64,000 bases of DNA from Arcobacter suis CECT 7833. Lineage in GTDB: Bacteria; Campylobacterota; Campylobacteria; Campylobacterales; Arcobacteraceae. This document shows positions 19,531 to 27,857 of this stretch, piece after piece (the first letter of the stretch is position 1; each line of letters starts with the position of its first letter). The notes under the pieces were generated by a model, which saw only the letters and a program-made list of their open reading frames with translations, made no database searches and was not told the origin of the DNA. The stretch lies in NCBI RefSeq assembly GCF_003544815.1, contig NZ_CP032100.1:2480001-2544000 (forward strand), read 5' to 3'. Made by a program: the position numbers and the translations under genes.

Positions 19531-19539
19531 TGCTAGAAT
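19531..19539 (+). promoter_or_regulatory. Extended -10 promoter for the Sel1 lipoprotein pair
   Basis: The sequence TGC-TAGAAT gives an extended -10 element 37 bases before the first lipoprotein start, leaving a short leader that ends in an AAAGGA ribosome binding site. It is the clearest promoter-like match in the divergent interval 19467-19575. Confidence 0.45.
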
Positions 19540-19575
19540 TAAGCAAATTTAAAAGTAACTAAAAAAAGGAATAAT

Positions 19576-20193
19576 ATGCTTAAGACAATTTCTTCTTCAT
19601 TTGCCTTAACAACTCTTTGCCTACTTGCATTAATTGGCTGTTCTAATCATAACGAATTTTTAAAAGCTTCATCAAATGAACTTGCAATTGCCGATGATTG
19701 TCGAAATACAAATAAACATTTAGAAATGGATTGTTATGATTTAATTTCTTATAAAAATTCTTTTGCACAACTAAGATTGGCTTTAAATGCTCAATTAAAG
19801 GGGAATTTTGAGGAAGCAATTCAAAGATTAAATGTTTCAAAACAAAAAGGTAATTTTTATGCAAATGCACCTTTATCTGATATTTATAGAAATGGATTTG
19901 GTGTTACAATTAACCATGACTTAGCTATTAAACTTTTAGAAGAAACAAAAGAAATTGATCCAATAGCTTCATACAAATTGTATTTTTATTACTTAGATAA
20001 AAATAAAATAGAAGATGCCTTTGAACTTCTAAATTATGCAGCAACAAATGATGTTAAAGCTGCACAATTAGAACTATCAAAACTATATTTAAATGGTGAA
20101 TTTATCGAAAGAGATACAGATAAATCAAGCTATTGGGCAGAACAATATCAAGATAAAACTGAAAGTTTTACAAATAAAATTTATGGACTATAA
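19576..20193 (+). CDS. Sel1/TPR-type lipoprotein, first of a tandem pair
   Basis: A 205-residue predicted lipoprotein. The signal peptide ends in LALIGC, with C22 as lipid anchor. The mature part consists of Sel1-like helical repeats: FAQLRLALNAQLKGNFEEAI, YANAPLSDIYRNGFGV, AQLELSKLYLNG. Two further cysteines (DDC... and MDCY, 10 residues between them) may form a disulfide. Its stop codon abuts the start of a clear paralogue. Such repeats bind proteins; a periplasmic scaffold role is inferred. Confidence 0.8.
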   Translation: MLKTISSSFALTTLCLLALIGCSNHNEFLKASSNELAIADDCRNTNKHLEMDCYDLISYKNSFAQLRLALNAQLKGNFEEAIQRLNVSKQKGNFYANAPLSDIYRNGFGVTINHDLAIKLLEETKEIDPIASYKLYFYYLDKNKIEDAFELLNYAATNDVKAAQLELSKLYLNGEFIERDTDKSSYWAEQYQDKTESFTNKIYGL

Positions 20194-20847
20194 ATGTTAA
20201 AAAAAATCGCTCTACCAATCTTATCAATCTTTTTATTTACAGCTTGTTCTTTGAAAATGCCAGAGTTTTCAATGCCATCATTTTTGTCATTTTCAGATGA
20301 TAAAGATGCTATTGCTTTAGAAAAAGCAAATGTTTGTCAAAAAATAGAAGAACAAGATAATAAACTATTTTGTTATAGAAAAATTCTAAATGAAAACTCT
20401 TATGCCCAACTTAGAATGGGAACATATAGTGTTGAAAAAAAAGATTATAAAAAAGCAGTTGAATATTTAAATCAATCAATTAATAATGAAAATGCCTATG
20501 CTAACTTAGCTTTAGCCTTTTTATATTATAAAGGAGATGGAGTTGAAAAAGATATAGATAAAGCTTTTAAACTTCTAAATGATTCAAGTGATGTTGACCC
20601 AAATGCTGCTTATCAATTATCAAGATTTTATTTACAAGGTATAAATACAAAAGTTGATGTGGATAAAGGAATAGATTTATTAGAATTTGCAGCTTCTAAA
20701 AACATGTTAACTGCTCAAAAAATGCTTGTTAATATATATAAAGATGGCTTATTTTCACAAGATAAAGATACTAAAAAAGTTAAATATTGGGAAGACATAA
20801 TCAAAAAAGATATAAAAGACACAAATTTTGAGATTTATAAACTCTAA
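20194..20847 (+). CDS. Sel1/TPR-type lipoprotein, second of a tandem pair
   Basis: A 217-residue predicted lipoprotein with lipobox FTAC. It is paralogous to the preceding gene: NSYAQLRMGTYS corresponds to NSFAQLRLALNA, DVDPNAAYQLSRFYL to EIDPIASYKLYFYYL, and both end in IY-L. The cysteine pair is also kept (NVC... and LFCY). Sel1 repeats are seen at AYANLALAFLYYKGDGVEKD and AQKMLVNIYKDG. It begins at the base after the upstream stop, so both are surely one operon. Confidence 0.8.
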   Translation: MLKKIALPILSIFLFTACSLKMPEFSMPSFLSFSDDKDAIALEKANVCQKIEEQDNKLFCYRKILNENSYAQLRMGTYSVEKKDYKKAVEYLNQSINNENAYANLALAFLYYKGDGVEKDIDKAFKLLNDSSDVDPNAAYQLSRFYLQGINTKVDVDKGIDLLEFAASKNMLTAQKMLVNIYKDGLFSQDKDTKKVKYWEDIIKKDIKDTNFEIYKL

Positions 20848-20893
20848 AGTATAAGCATAATTACTTTTTTTCTAGATAATAAAATAAACTCTT

Positions 20894-20922
20894 AGAGGAA
20901 ATCTAAAATGAGAAAAAAATGA
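20894..20922 (+). promoter_or_regulatory. Strong ribosome binding site and 4-codon leader before sulP
   Basis: AGAGGA at 20894-20899 is spaced for the ATG at 20908, not for the sulP ATG at 20919. From 20908 the frame reads ATG-AGA-AAA-AAA-TGA, and its stop overlaps the sulP start (ATGA at 20919-20922). The run of seven A at 20913-20919 lies inside the leader; eight A would fuse the leader in frame with sulP. Confidence 0.6.
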
Positions 20923-22550
20923 AAAACAATATTTTATCTGGTTTAACAGTTGGAATAATAGCTCTTCCATTATCTATGGCATTAGCAATTGCTACAGGAG
21001 TTCCTCCTCAACTTGGGCTTTATACAGCTATTATTGCAGGAACATTTGCCGCTATTTTTGGAAGTAGTAAAGTAAATATTTCAGGTCCAACGGCTGCTTT
21101 TATAGTTATTCTTATTCCTATTGTTCATGAATTTGGAGTTTCTGGATTACTTATTTGTGGTTTATTATCTGGTTTTATTTTGGTAATTGCTGGATTTTTA
21201 AAATTGGGAACTTTAATAGAAATAGTTCCATATCCTGTAACTGTTGGATTTACTTCAGGAATTGCCGTTGTAATTGCCACTTATCAAATCAAAGATTTTT
21301 TTGGATTAACCATTGAAAATTTTGAAGGTCACTACTTAGATAAAATATTTCTAATTTTTAATAGTTTTCATACTTTCAGACCAGCGGAATTAGCAGTTGG
21401 AGTTGTAACTTTATTTATTCTTATTTTTTGGCAAAAAACAAAAAGCAAAATTCCATCAGCACTTATTGCTCTTGGATTTGTAACAGTTGTTGTTTATATT
21501 GCAAATATCTATTTCCCCCAACTAAATATTTCAACAATATATTCAACCTTTGATTATAAAATTGGAAACTTAGAAGGACAAGGAATTCCCCCTATTCCTT
21601 TACAATTTGAATTACCTTGGAGTTATTTAAATATTGACCAAATAAATTTAGCTTTATTTTATAAACTTCTTCCACATAGTATTGCAATAGCAATTTTAGG
21701 AGCTTTAGAGTCACTTTTATGTGCTGTCATTGCAGATGGAATGACAGGAGGGAAAACCGATCCAAATAAAGAATTAATTGGACAAGGAATTACAAATATT
21801 ATAGTTCCATTTTTTGGAGGAATTCCTGCAACTGCTGCAATCGCTCGAACAGTAGTAAATATAAAATCAGGTGCAACTTCAAAAATATCTTCGATTATTC
21901 ATTCTTTATTTATTTTAGTTTCAATTTCATTTTTAGCAACTTATTTATCATTTTTACCAATGGCATCATTATCAGCACTTTTATTAATGGTTGCTTGGAA
22001 TATGTCTGAAATTAAACATTTTATTAATATCGTAAAAGTAGCCCCAGGAAATGATATTTTAGTTCTTTTAACCTGTTTTATTTTAACTGTTTTAATAGAT
22101 ATGCAAGTGGCTGTTGCTATTGGAATGGGACTTGCGTCAATTTTATTTATCAAAAAAACTATAGATTTAAATTCTATTGAATTATTAAACAATAAAAATA
22201 ATACTGTTCATCCAGATATTCCAGATAATATTTCTATTTACGATATCAACGGTCCTATGTTTTTTGGAGCTGCACAAAGTGCACTAAAAACTCTTTTAAA
22301 TGTAAACGAAAATACAAATATTGTAATTTTAAATATGAAAAATGTTCCAATGATTGATATGACAGGAATAATAACCCTTGAATCTATTGTTGAGAATTTT
22401 GAAAGTAAAAATAAAAAATTGGTTTTTTGTGGATTAAGTGAAAGAATTCTAAAAAAATTAGAAAAAGCACACTTTCATTTTGATGGTATGACTTTAAAAA
22501 CTTTTGATAATTTACACGATTCTATAAATTATTCAAAATCTATAATATAA
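20919..22550 (+). CDS. SulP family anion permease with STAS domain
   Basis: A 543-residue inner-membrane transporter of the SulP/SLC26 family (sulfate, bicarbonate or other anions by proton or sodium coupling). The membrane domain spans about residues 1-410 and includes LPLSMALAIATGVPPQLGLYTAII, VNISGPTAAFIVIL and GGIPATAAIARTVVNIKSGA. A cytoplasmic STAS domain covers about 440-540 (IVILNMKNVPMIDMTGIITLESI). The substrate cannot be told from sequence. It is preceded by a 4-codon leader that holds the good ribosome binding site. Confidence 0.9.
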   Translation: MKNNILSGLTVGIIALPLSMALAIATGVPPQLGLYTAIIAGTFAAIFGSSKVNISGPTAAFIVILIPIVHEFGVSGLLICGLLSGFILVIAGFLKLGTLIEIVPYPVTVGFTSGIAVVIATYQIKDFFGLTIENFEGHYLDKIFLIFNSFHTFRPAELAVGVVTLFILIFWQKTKSKIPSALIALGFVTVVVYIANIYFPQLNISTIYSTFDYKIGNLEGQGIPPIPLQFELPWSYLNIDQINLALFYKLLPHSIAIAILGALESLLCAVIADGMTGGKTDPNKELIGQGITNIIVPFFGGIPATAAIARTVVNIKSGATSKISSIIHSLFILVSISFLATYLSFLPMASLSALLLMVAWNMSEIKHFINIVKVAPGNDILVLLTCFILTVLIDMQVAVAIGMGLASILFIKKTIDLNSIELLNNKNNTVHPDIPDNISIYDINGPMFFGAAQSALKTLLNVNENTNIVILNMKNVPMIDMTGIITLESIVENFESKNKKLVFCGLSERILKKLEKAHFHFDGMTLKTFDNLHDSINYSKSII

Positions 22551-22574
22551 AAGTAAAATTTTACTTTTATATTA
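22543..22574. terminator. 32-base perfect palindrome between convergent genes
   Basis: Two 16-base arms without loop pair perfectly across the ends of sulP (stop 22548-22550) and the small minus-strand gene (stop 22567-22569), so both stop codons lie within it. T-rich sequence occurs in both directions inside the arms. I read it as a bidirectional terminator. Confidence 0.7.
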
Positions 22575-22797
22575 CAGCGTCAACTTCAAAGTCAAAATAA
22601 TCTTCAATATTACTTGAAAAGAAATCCTTATAATCCTTTGAAAAAATCTCATAATTCAAAGGAATTATCTCATTTGCCAAACTCACTTTTTTATAATCTA
22701 AATCCAAAAGATGAGGAAATTTTTTTGTTAACTCTTTAACTGTGATTGAAGTATCAAAGTCATCAGGATTAAATGGAACTTTTGTTTTGTTTTTCAC
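22567..22797 (-). CDS. Small hypothetical protein (76 residues)
   Basis: I do not recognise this protein. It is soluble and acidic, with an N-terminal NPDDFDTSITVKELTKKFP, which resembles a short helix-turn segment, and an acidic end (SSNIEDYFDFEVD). No signal peptide or cysteine is present. It is isolated: convergent with sulP and separated from tetR, on the same strand, by about 95 bases of A/T-rich sequence without further genes. Confidence 0.6.
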   Translation of the reverse strand: MKNKTKVPFNPDDFDTSITVKELTKKFPHLLDLDYKKVSLANEIIPLNYEIFSKDYKDFFSSNIEDYFDFEVDAVI

Positions 22798-22892
22798 GGA
22801 ATTACCTTAAAGAGTTTTTTATACTCTATACATTAATCATTCCCTTAAAAATTATTTCTCTACATAAAGTAATAATAAGAATTAAATTCTTT

Positions 22893-23432
22893 CTATAATA
22901 AAAAAGTTTTTAAATCCTCAAAAACCTCTTTTTGTTCTTTATCAGATAAGTTTATATATTTTAAAGTCATTAAAGTGAACATTGCTTCTGAAAATAAAAA
23001 AGCTAATCTTAATTTTTTACCTTCTTCCGTATTTGTATCAATAGATTTTAAAGAGCTACAGTACCAATCTTGTAAATTTTCTAAAACAAACTTTTCTTGT
23101 AAAAGAGTAGTAATTACTTTAGATATTTTATCAAATTCTTCAGTATTATTGTAATTTGATATATACTCAATATGTGCTTTTAACTGAGAATATTTTGAAC
23201 TATCATCTTTTGATAAAATTTTTATTTGCTTATTATAATCTTCTTCATTCTTTTCTAAAACAGCCTTTATCATATCTTCTTTATTCCCAAAAATATACTG
23301 AACCCCACCTATTGAAATATTTGCTTTTGCGGCAACTTTTCTAATACTTAAACCAGAAAGTCCATCACTCAAAAGAATATCTTCAATAATGTTTATCAAA
23401 TGATTTTTATCTATTTTATTTTTTGTATTCAA
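22893..23432 (-). CDS. TetR family transcriptional regulator of the RND pump
   Basis: A 179-residue TetR-type repressor. The N-terminal helix-turn-helix is GLSIRKVAAKANISIGGVQYIFGNKEDMIKAVL, with the usual tyrosine and phenylalanine of the recognition helix; the rest is a variable ligand-binding helical domain. The start is TTG at 23430-23432, with AGGAG seven bases upstream; no ATG fits. It is divergent from an RND efflux operon, the arrangement of CmeR and AcrR, so it probably represses that operon and perhaps itself. Confidence 0.9.
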   Translation of the reverse strand: MNTKNKIDKNHLINIIEDILLSDGLSGLSIRKVAAKANISIGGVQYIFGNKEDMIKAVLEKNEEDYNKQIKILSKDDSSKYSQLKAHIEYISNYNNTEEFDKISKVITTLLQEKFVLENLQDWYCSSLKSIDTNTEEGKKLRLAFLFSEAMFTLMTLKYINLSDKEQKEVFEDLKTFLL

Positions 23433-23506
23433 TTTATAACTCCTATGTAATTTGCATAATATTTAATTAAAATTTAATATTACTTTAAATACTATTCTAG
23501 ACATTC

Positions 23507-23524
23507 AATACATACGTATGTATT
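23507..23524. promoter_or_regulatory. 18-bp perfect palindrome, likely TetR operator
   Basis: AATACATACGTATGTATT is a perfect palindrome in the 106-base divergent interval. It ends 14 bases before the efflux operon start, directly ahead of its AAAGG ribosome binding site. Bound there, a TetR dimer would block transcription of the operon. The tetR start lies 75 bases away on the other side. Confidence 0.7.
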
Positions 23525-23538
23525 ATAAAGGTTAAATA

Positions 23539-24693
23539 ATGTATTTTTACTTAAAAAAGATATTTTTATTGTTATTTACTATTTTATTGCTTGGATGCAA
23601 TGATGAAGGAAATAGTAATTTATTGATTGAAACACAAGAAATTGAAGTTGGATATATAACACTAAAAAAAGAAGAAGTTCCATTGCAACAAGAGTTATCA
23701 GGAAGGATAAAAGCTATTTATAAATCAGAGGTTAGACCTCAAATTGATGGAATCATAAAAGAACAACTTTTCAAAGAGGGAAGTTTTGTAAGAAAAAGTG
23801 ATATTTTATATGTAATTGATTCAGATTCATATCAAGCTATTTATGAAGAAGCTTTAGCAACATTAAAAAGTTCAGAAGCAAACTTAATTACACTAAAACT
23901 AAAAAATGAAAGATATGAAGAATCTGTAAAGTTTGATGTCATATCAAAACAAGATGCTGATGATGCCAAAGCTGCTTATTTACAAGCAATTGCTTTAGTT
24001 GAACAAAATAAAGCTCTAGTAAAAAGTGCTAAAATCAATTTAGATAGAACAAAAATAAAAGCACAAGTTCCGGGATTCATTGGAATATCAAATTATACTG
24101 TTGGAGCATTAGTCTCTCAAAATCAAACAAATGCATTAACTACAATAAGAGATACAACTAAAGTTTATGTAGATTTAAGTCAGTCTAATAATCAATTATT
24201 TAAATTAAAAAAATTAAATAAAGATAGTATGAAAGAAAATGATATAGATGTAAATATTATTTTACCTGATGATACTGTATATAAACATACTGGAAAACTT
24301 AAACTTCAAGAAATATCAGTTGATGAAGATACTGGATATGTAACTTTAAGAGCAGAATTTCCAAATCCAGATGGAGAATTATTAGATAATATGTTCGTAA
24401 ATACGATAATTGAAAGTGGTAATTCTAATGCTTTTTTAGTTCCTCAACAAGCGGTTACTTTAGATGCAAAATCAAATTATATTGTTACAACTATTCAAAA
24501 AGACAATACCATTCAAACAAAAATAATAACAGTAATAAGAGCAATAGACAATAATTGGCTGGTAACAGACGGGATTTTAGAAACAGATAAAATTATAATT
24601 GAAGGTTTAAGTAAAATCAATGAAAAAAGTATTGTTATTCCAAAAGATGTTAACAATTTATATGAAAACAACTTAAAAGAAGAAATGAAATGA
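23539..24693 (+). CDS. RND efflux periplasmic adaptor (membrane fusion protein)
   Basis: A 384-residue lipoprotein adaptor of the AcrA/MexA/CmeA type. The lipobox is LLLGC with C20 as anchor. Next come the barrel-sandwich half (EVRPQIDGIIKEQLFKEGSF), a coiled-coil hairpin at about 100-170 (ALATLKSSEANLITLKLKNERY), the second lipoyl half (AQVPGFIGISNYTVGALVSQ) and the beta-barrel part. It links the inner-membrane pump to the outer-membrane channel. It overlaps the pump gene by 4 bases (ATGA). Confidence 0.93.
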   Translation: MYFYLKKIFLLLFTILLLGCNDEGNSNLLIETQEIEVGYITLKKEEVPLQQELSGRIKAIYKSEVRPQIDGIIKEQLFKEGSFVRKSDILYVIDSDSYQAIYEEALATLKSSEANLITLKLKNERYEESVKFDVISKQDADDAKAAYLQAIALVEQNKALVKSAKINLDRTKIKAQVPGFIGISNYTVGALVSQNQTNALTTIRDTTKVYVDLSQSNNQLFKLKKLNKDSMKENDIDVNIILPDDTVYKHTGKLKLQEISVDEDTGYVTLRAEFPNPDGELLDNMFVNTIIESGNSNAFLVPQQAVTLDAKSNYIVTTIQKDNTIQTKIITVIRAIDNNWLVTDGILETDKIIIEGLSKINEKSIVIPKDVNNLYENNLKEEMK

Positions 24694-27600
24694 TAGCTCG
24701 TTTTTTTATTAATCACCCTATTTTTGCTTGGGTTATATCATTGATTATAATGCTATTAGGAATACTTTCTATAAAAAATTTAGCAGTAGAACAATATCCT
24801 GATATTGCTCCTCCAACTATTGAAATAAGAGCTACTTACTCAGGAGCAACAGCTAAGGCTATTGAAAATAGTATTACTCAAATTATAGAACAAGAGTTAA
24901 GAGGATTAGATGGTTTATTATATTTTTCTTCAACAAGTGGTTCAAGTACTTCAACTATAAATGTTGTATTTGAAAAAGGCATTGATCCTGATATTGCTCA
25001 AGTTCAAGTAAATAATAAAGTACAACAAATTTTACCAAGGCTTCCAGAAGATGTTAGAAAAGAGGGAGTTAGTGTTGTAAAAGCTCAAACTGATTATCTA
25101 ATGATACTTTCTATTCATGATGAACTAGGAAAATCTAGCGAAAATGATATTTCAGATTACATGATTAGTAATTTAAAAGATGGACTTGCAAGAGTAGATG
25201 GTGTTGGAGGAGTTGAACTTTTTGGTGCAGAATATGCGATGAGAATTTGGCTAGATCCTAAAAAATTAAAATCATATAATTTAATGCCATCTGATATAAA
25301 TAAAGAAGTTACAATACAAAACACCCAAGCATCTGGAGGAAGTATTGGAGCAAGACCATACTTAAATAATCAAGAGTTAAATGCAGATGTTGTATCAAGA
25401 ACAAAATTAGAAAATGTAAGAGAGTTCGAAAATATTGTTATAAAAAGTAATAATGCTGGATCTAATGTATTTTTATCTGATGTTGCAAAGGTAGAGATTG
25501 GAAGTCAAGATTATTCATTTATATCAAAAGTAAATGGCTATCAAGCAAGTGGTATAGGTATAAAGTTATCAGCGGGTACAAATGCTATACAAACAGCTAA
25601 AAAAGTCAAAGAGTACATATCTACATTTGAAAATTCTTTACCAAGTGGCTACAAAATTTCATACCCGTATGATACAACTGTTTTTATTGAAGAATCTATA
25701 AAAGAAGTAGTAAAAACACTTTTTGAGGCAATATTTTTAGTAGTTATTGTAATGTTTGTTTTTTTAAATAGTTGGAGAGCAACTATAATTCCTGCTATTG
25801 CTGTGCCTGTTGTATTGCTTGGAACATTTGCTATTTTAAACTTTTTAGGATTTTCTATAAACTCTTTGACAATGTTTGCTATGGTATTATCCATTGGTTT
25901 ATTAGTTGATGATGCTATTGTTGTTGTCGAAAATGTTGAAAGAACTATGAAAGAAAAGAATCTTTGTGCAAAAGAAGCAACTATTGTCGCTATGAGTGAA
26001 ATAACAAGTGCTTTAATTGGTATTGCTACTGTTCTTTCTGTTGTATTTTTGCCAATGATATTTTTTAGTGGTTCAACTGGAATTATATATAAACAATTCG
26101 CTGTTACAATTATATCTTCAATGTTATTATCAGTTATCGTAGCAATCACTTTATCTCCTGCAATTTGTGCAACATTTTTAAAACCTCACAATTCTAGTCA
26201 AAAACAAAGTGGTCCTATTGTATGGTTCAATAATAAGTTTGATAGTTTGACAAGAAAATATAAAATGAGTATTTTTAATTTTATAAATAAACCTCTAAAA
26301 TGGATAACTGCCTATGTTGTAATAATAGCTGTAACAATTTTATTTTTTCTAAAGTTACCAACAGGATTTGTACCATCAGAAGATCAAGGTAATTTGATGA
26401 TTCAATTTACTCTTCCAGTTGGAGCTAGTACAACTCGTTCTGAAAATGTTGAAAAAATAATAAGAGATTATTTTTTAAAAGAAGAGAAAAATAATGTTAA
26501 TTCTATTTTTACTATTGTTGGATTTACATTCACTGGAAATGGACAAAATGGTGGTTTAGGTTTCATTGAGTTAAAAAATTGGGAAGAAAGAGCTGGCAAA
26601 GAAAACAAAGCAGATGAAATCGCCCAAAGAGCAATGATAGTTTTTTCTGATAGCAGTTCAAAATATTTTATCAGGGATGCTGAAGTTTATGTGATGAATC
26701 CGTCTTCTATTCCAGGTCTTGGAAATTCAGATGGTTTTGAGTTTCAATTACAAGCTGGGGCAAAAATGTCAAGAGAAGAACTGCTTAAAGCAAAAGATTC
26801 TTTGTTAGAAACATTAAACTCAAATGAAATAATAGTTGGAGCTAGAGTAGAAGGAACAGAAGAAACACCTCAAATAAAACTTAATTATGATAAAAAGAAG
26901 ATATATTCCTTAGGTTTATCTTATGAAGATATTGATAATACATTAAGTTCTGCTTGGGCAGGAACTTACGTAAATGATTTTATTGATAGATCAAGAGTAA
27001 AAAGAGTTTATATCCAAGCTGATGCACAATATAGAGCAAAACCAGAAGATTTGTATTTATGGAATGTTAGAAATAAAGAAAATAAAATGGTCTCTTTTGA
27101 GGAGTTTACTAAGATATCTTGGGAACCAGCTGAAAAATCACTGACAAGATACAATGGGTTAGCTTCATATTTATTTCAAGGGCAAGCGGGTTATGGGATA
27201 AGTTCTGGAACTGCAATGGAAGAAATGGAAAAATTAGCTAAAACTAACAATCAAGATACTAATTACTCTTGGAGTGGATTATCTTATCAAGAAAAATTAT
27301 CAGGAGGACAAGCAATTTATTTATATAGCTTATCTTTGATAGTGATATTTTTGTGTTTAGCCGCGTTATATGAAAGTTGGACTATTCCAATATCTGTACT
27401 ATTAGCTGTTCCATTAGGAATTATTGGTGCAGTTTTATCTGTTTATTTTAGGGAATTAAACAATGATGTATATTTTCAAGTCGCACTTTTAACCACAGTT
27501 GGTCTTGTATCTAAAAATGCAATTTTAATTGTAGAATTTATTGAAAATGCTCATAAAAATGGAAAGCCATTAGTTAAATCAGCAATCCAAGGAGCAAGTT

Positions 27601-27857
27601 TAAGATTTAGACCAATAATTATGACTTCATTGGCTTTTATTGCTGGAGTTATTCCTTTAGCAATTTCAACGGGAGCTGGAGCAAATAGTAGAATTTCAAT
27701 AGGTACTGGAATTATTGGAGGAACTTTAACAGCAACTGTTTTAGCAATATTTTATGTGCCACTTTTATTTATTTTGATTAAAAAAATATTTACACCCCAA
27801 AGCGAACAAGCGAAGCTTGTAAGAGAAAAAGAGCAAAAAGGTATAAAAAATGTTTAA
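24690..27857 (+). CDS. RND multidrug efflux transporter (HAE1 family)
   Basis: A 1055-residue proton-driven pump of the AcrB/CmeB type. The start MIARFFINHPIFAWVISLIIMLLG is the first membrane helix. The proton-relay aspartates lie in VLSIGLLVDDAIVVVENVERTM, and the partner lysine region is GLVSKNAILIVEFIENA. The periplasmic porter and docking domains occupy the two large loops (FVPSEDQGNLMIQFTLP opens the second). Motifs and length are of the hydrophobe/amphiphile exporter branch, not the metal branch. The substrate range cannot be predicted. Confidence 0.95.
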   Translation: MIARFFINHPIFAWVISLIIMLLGILSIKNLAVEQYPDIAPPTIEIRATYSGATAKAIENSITQIIEQELRGLDGLLYFSSTSGSSTSTINVVFEKGIDPDIAQVQVNNKVQQILPRLPEDVRKEGVSVVKAQTDYLMILSIHDELGKSSENDISDYMISNLKDGLARVDGVGGVELFGAEYAMRIWLDPKKLKSYNLMPSDINKEVTIQNTQASGGSIGARPYLNNQELNADVVSRTKLENVREFENIVIKSNNAGSNVFLSDVAKVEIGSQDYSFISKVNGYQASGIGIKLSAGTNAIQTAKKVKEYISTFENSLPSGYKISYPYDTTVFIEESIKEVVKTLFEAIFLVVIVMFVFLNSWRATIIPAIAVPVVLLGTFAILNFLGFSINSLTMFAMVLSIGLLVDDAIVVVENVERTMKEKNLCAKEATIVAMSEITSALIGIATVLSVVFLPMIFFSGSTGIIYKQFAVTIISSMLLSVIVAITLSPAICATFLKPHNSSQKQSGPIVWFNNKFDSLTRKYKMSIFNFINKPLKWITAYVVIIAVTILFFLKLPTGFVPSEDQGNLMIQFTLPVGASTTRSENVEKIIRDYFLKEEKNNVNSIFTIVGFTFTGNGQNGGLGFIELKNWEERAGKENKADEIAQRAMIVFSDSSSKYFIRDAEVYVMNPSSIPGLGNSDGFEFQLQAGAKMSREELLKAKDSLLETLNSNEIIVGARVEGTEETPQIKLNYDKKKIYSLGLSYEDIDNTLSSAWAGTYVNDFIDRSRVKRVYIQADAQYRAKPEDLYLWNVRNKENKMVSFEEFTKISWEPAEKSLTRYNGLASYLFQGQAGYGISSGTAMEEMEKLAKTNNQDTNYSWSGLSYQEKLSGGQAIYLYSLSLIVIFLCLAALYESWTIPISVLLAVPLGIIGAVLSVYFRELNNDVYFQVALLTTVGLVSKNAILIVEFIENAHKNGKPLVKSAIQGASLRFRPIIMTSLAFIAGVIPLAISTGAGANSRISIGTGIIGGTLTATVLAIFYVPLLFILIKKIFTPQSEQAKLVREKEQKGIKNV

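Noticed and set aside
25649-26149. 166-codon minus-strand frame inside the RND transporter
   Set aside because: Antisense shadow of a conserved membrane region; no ribosome binding site or family match.
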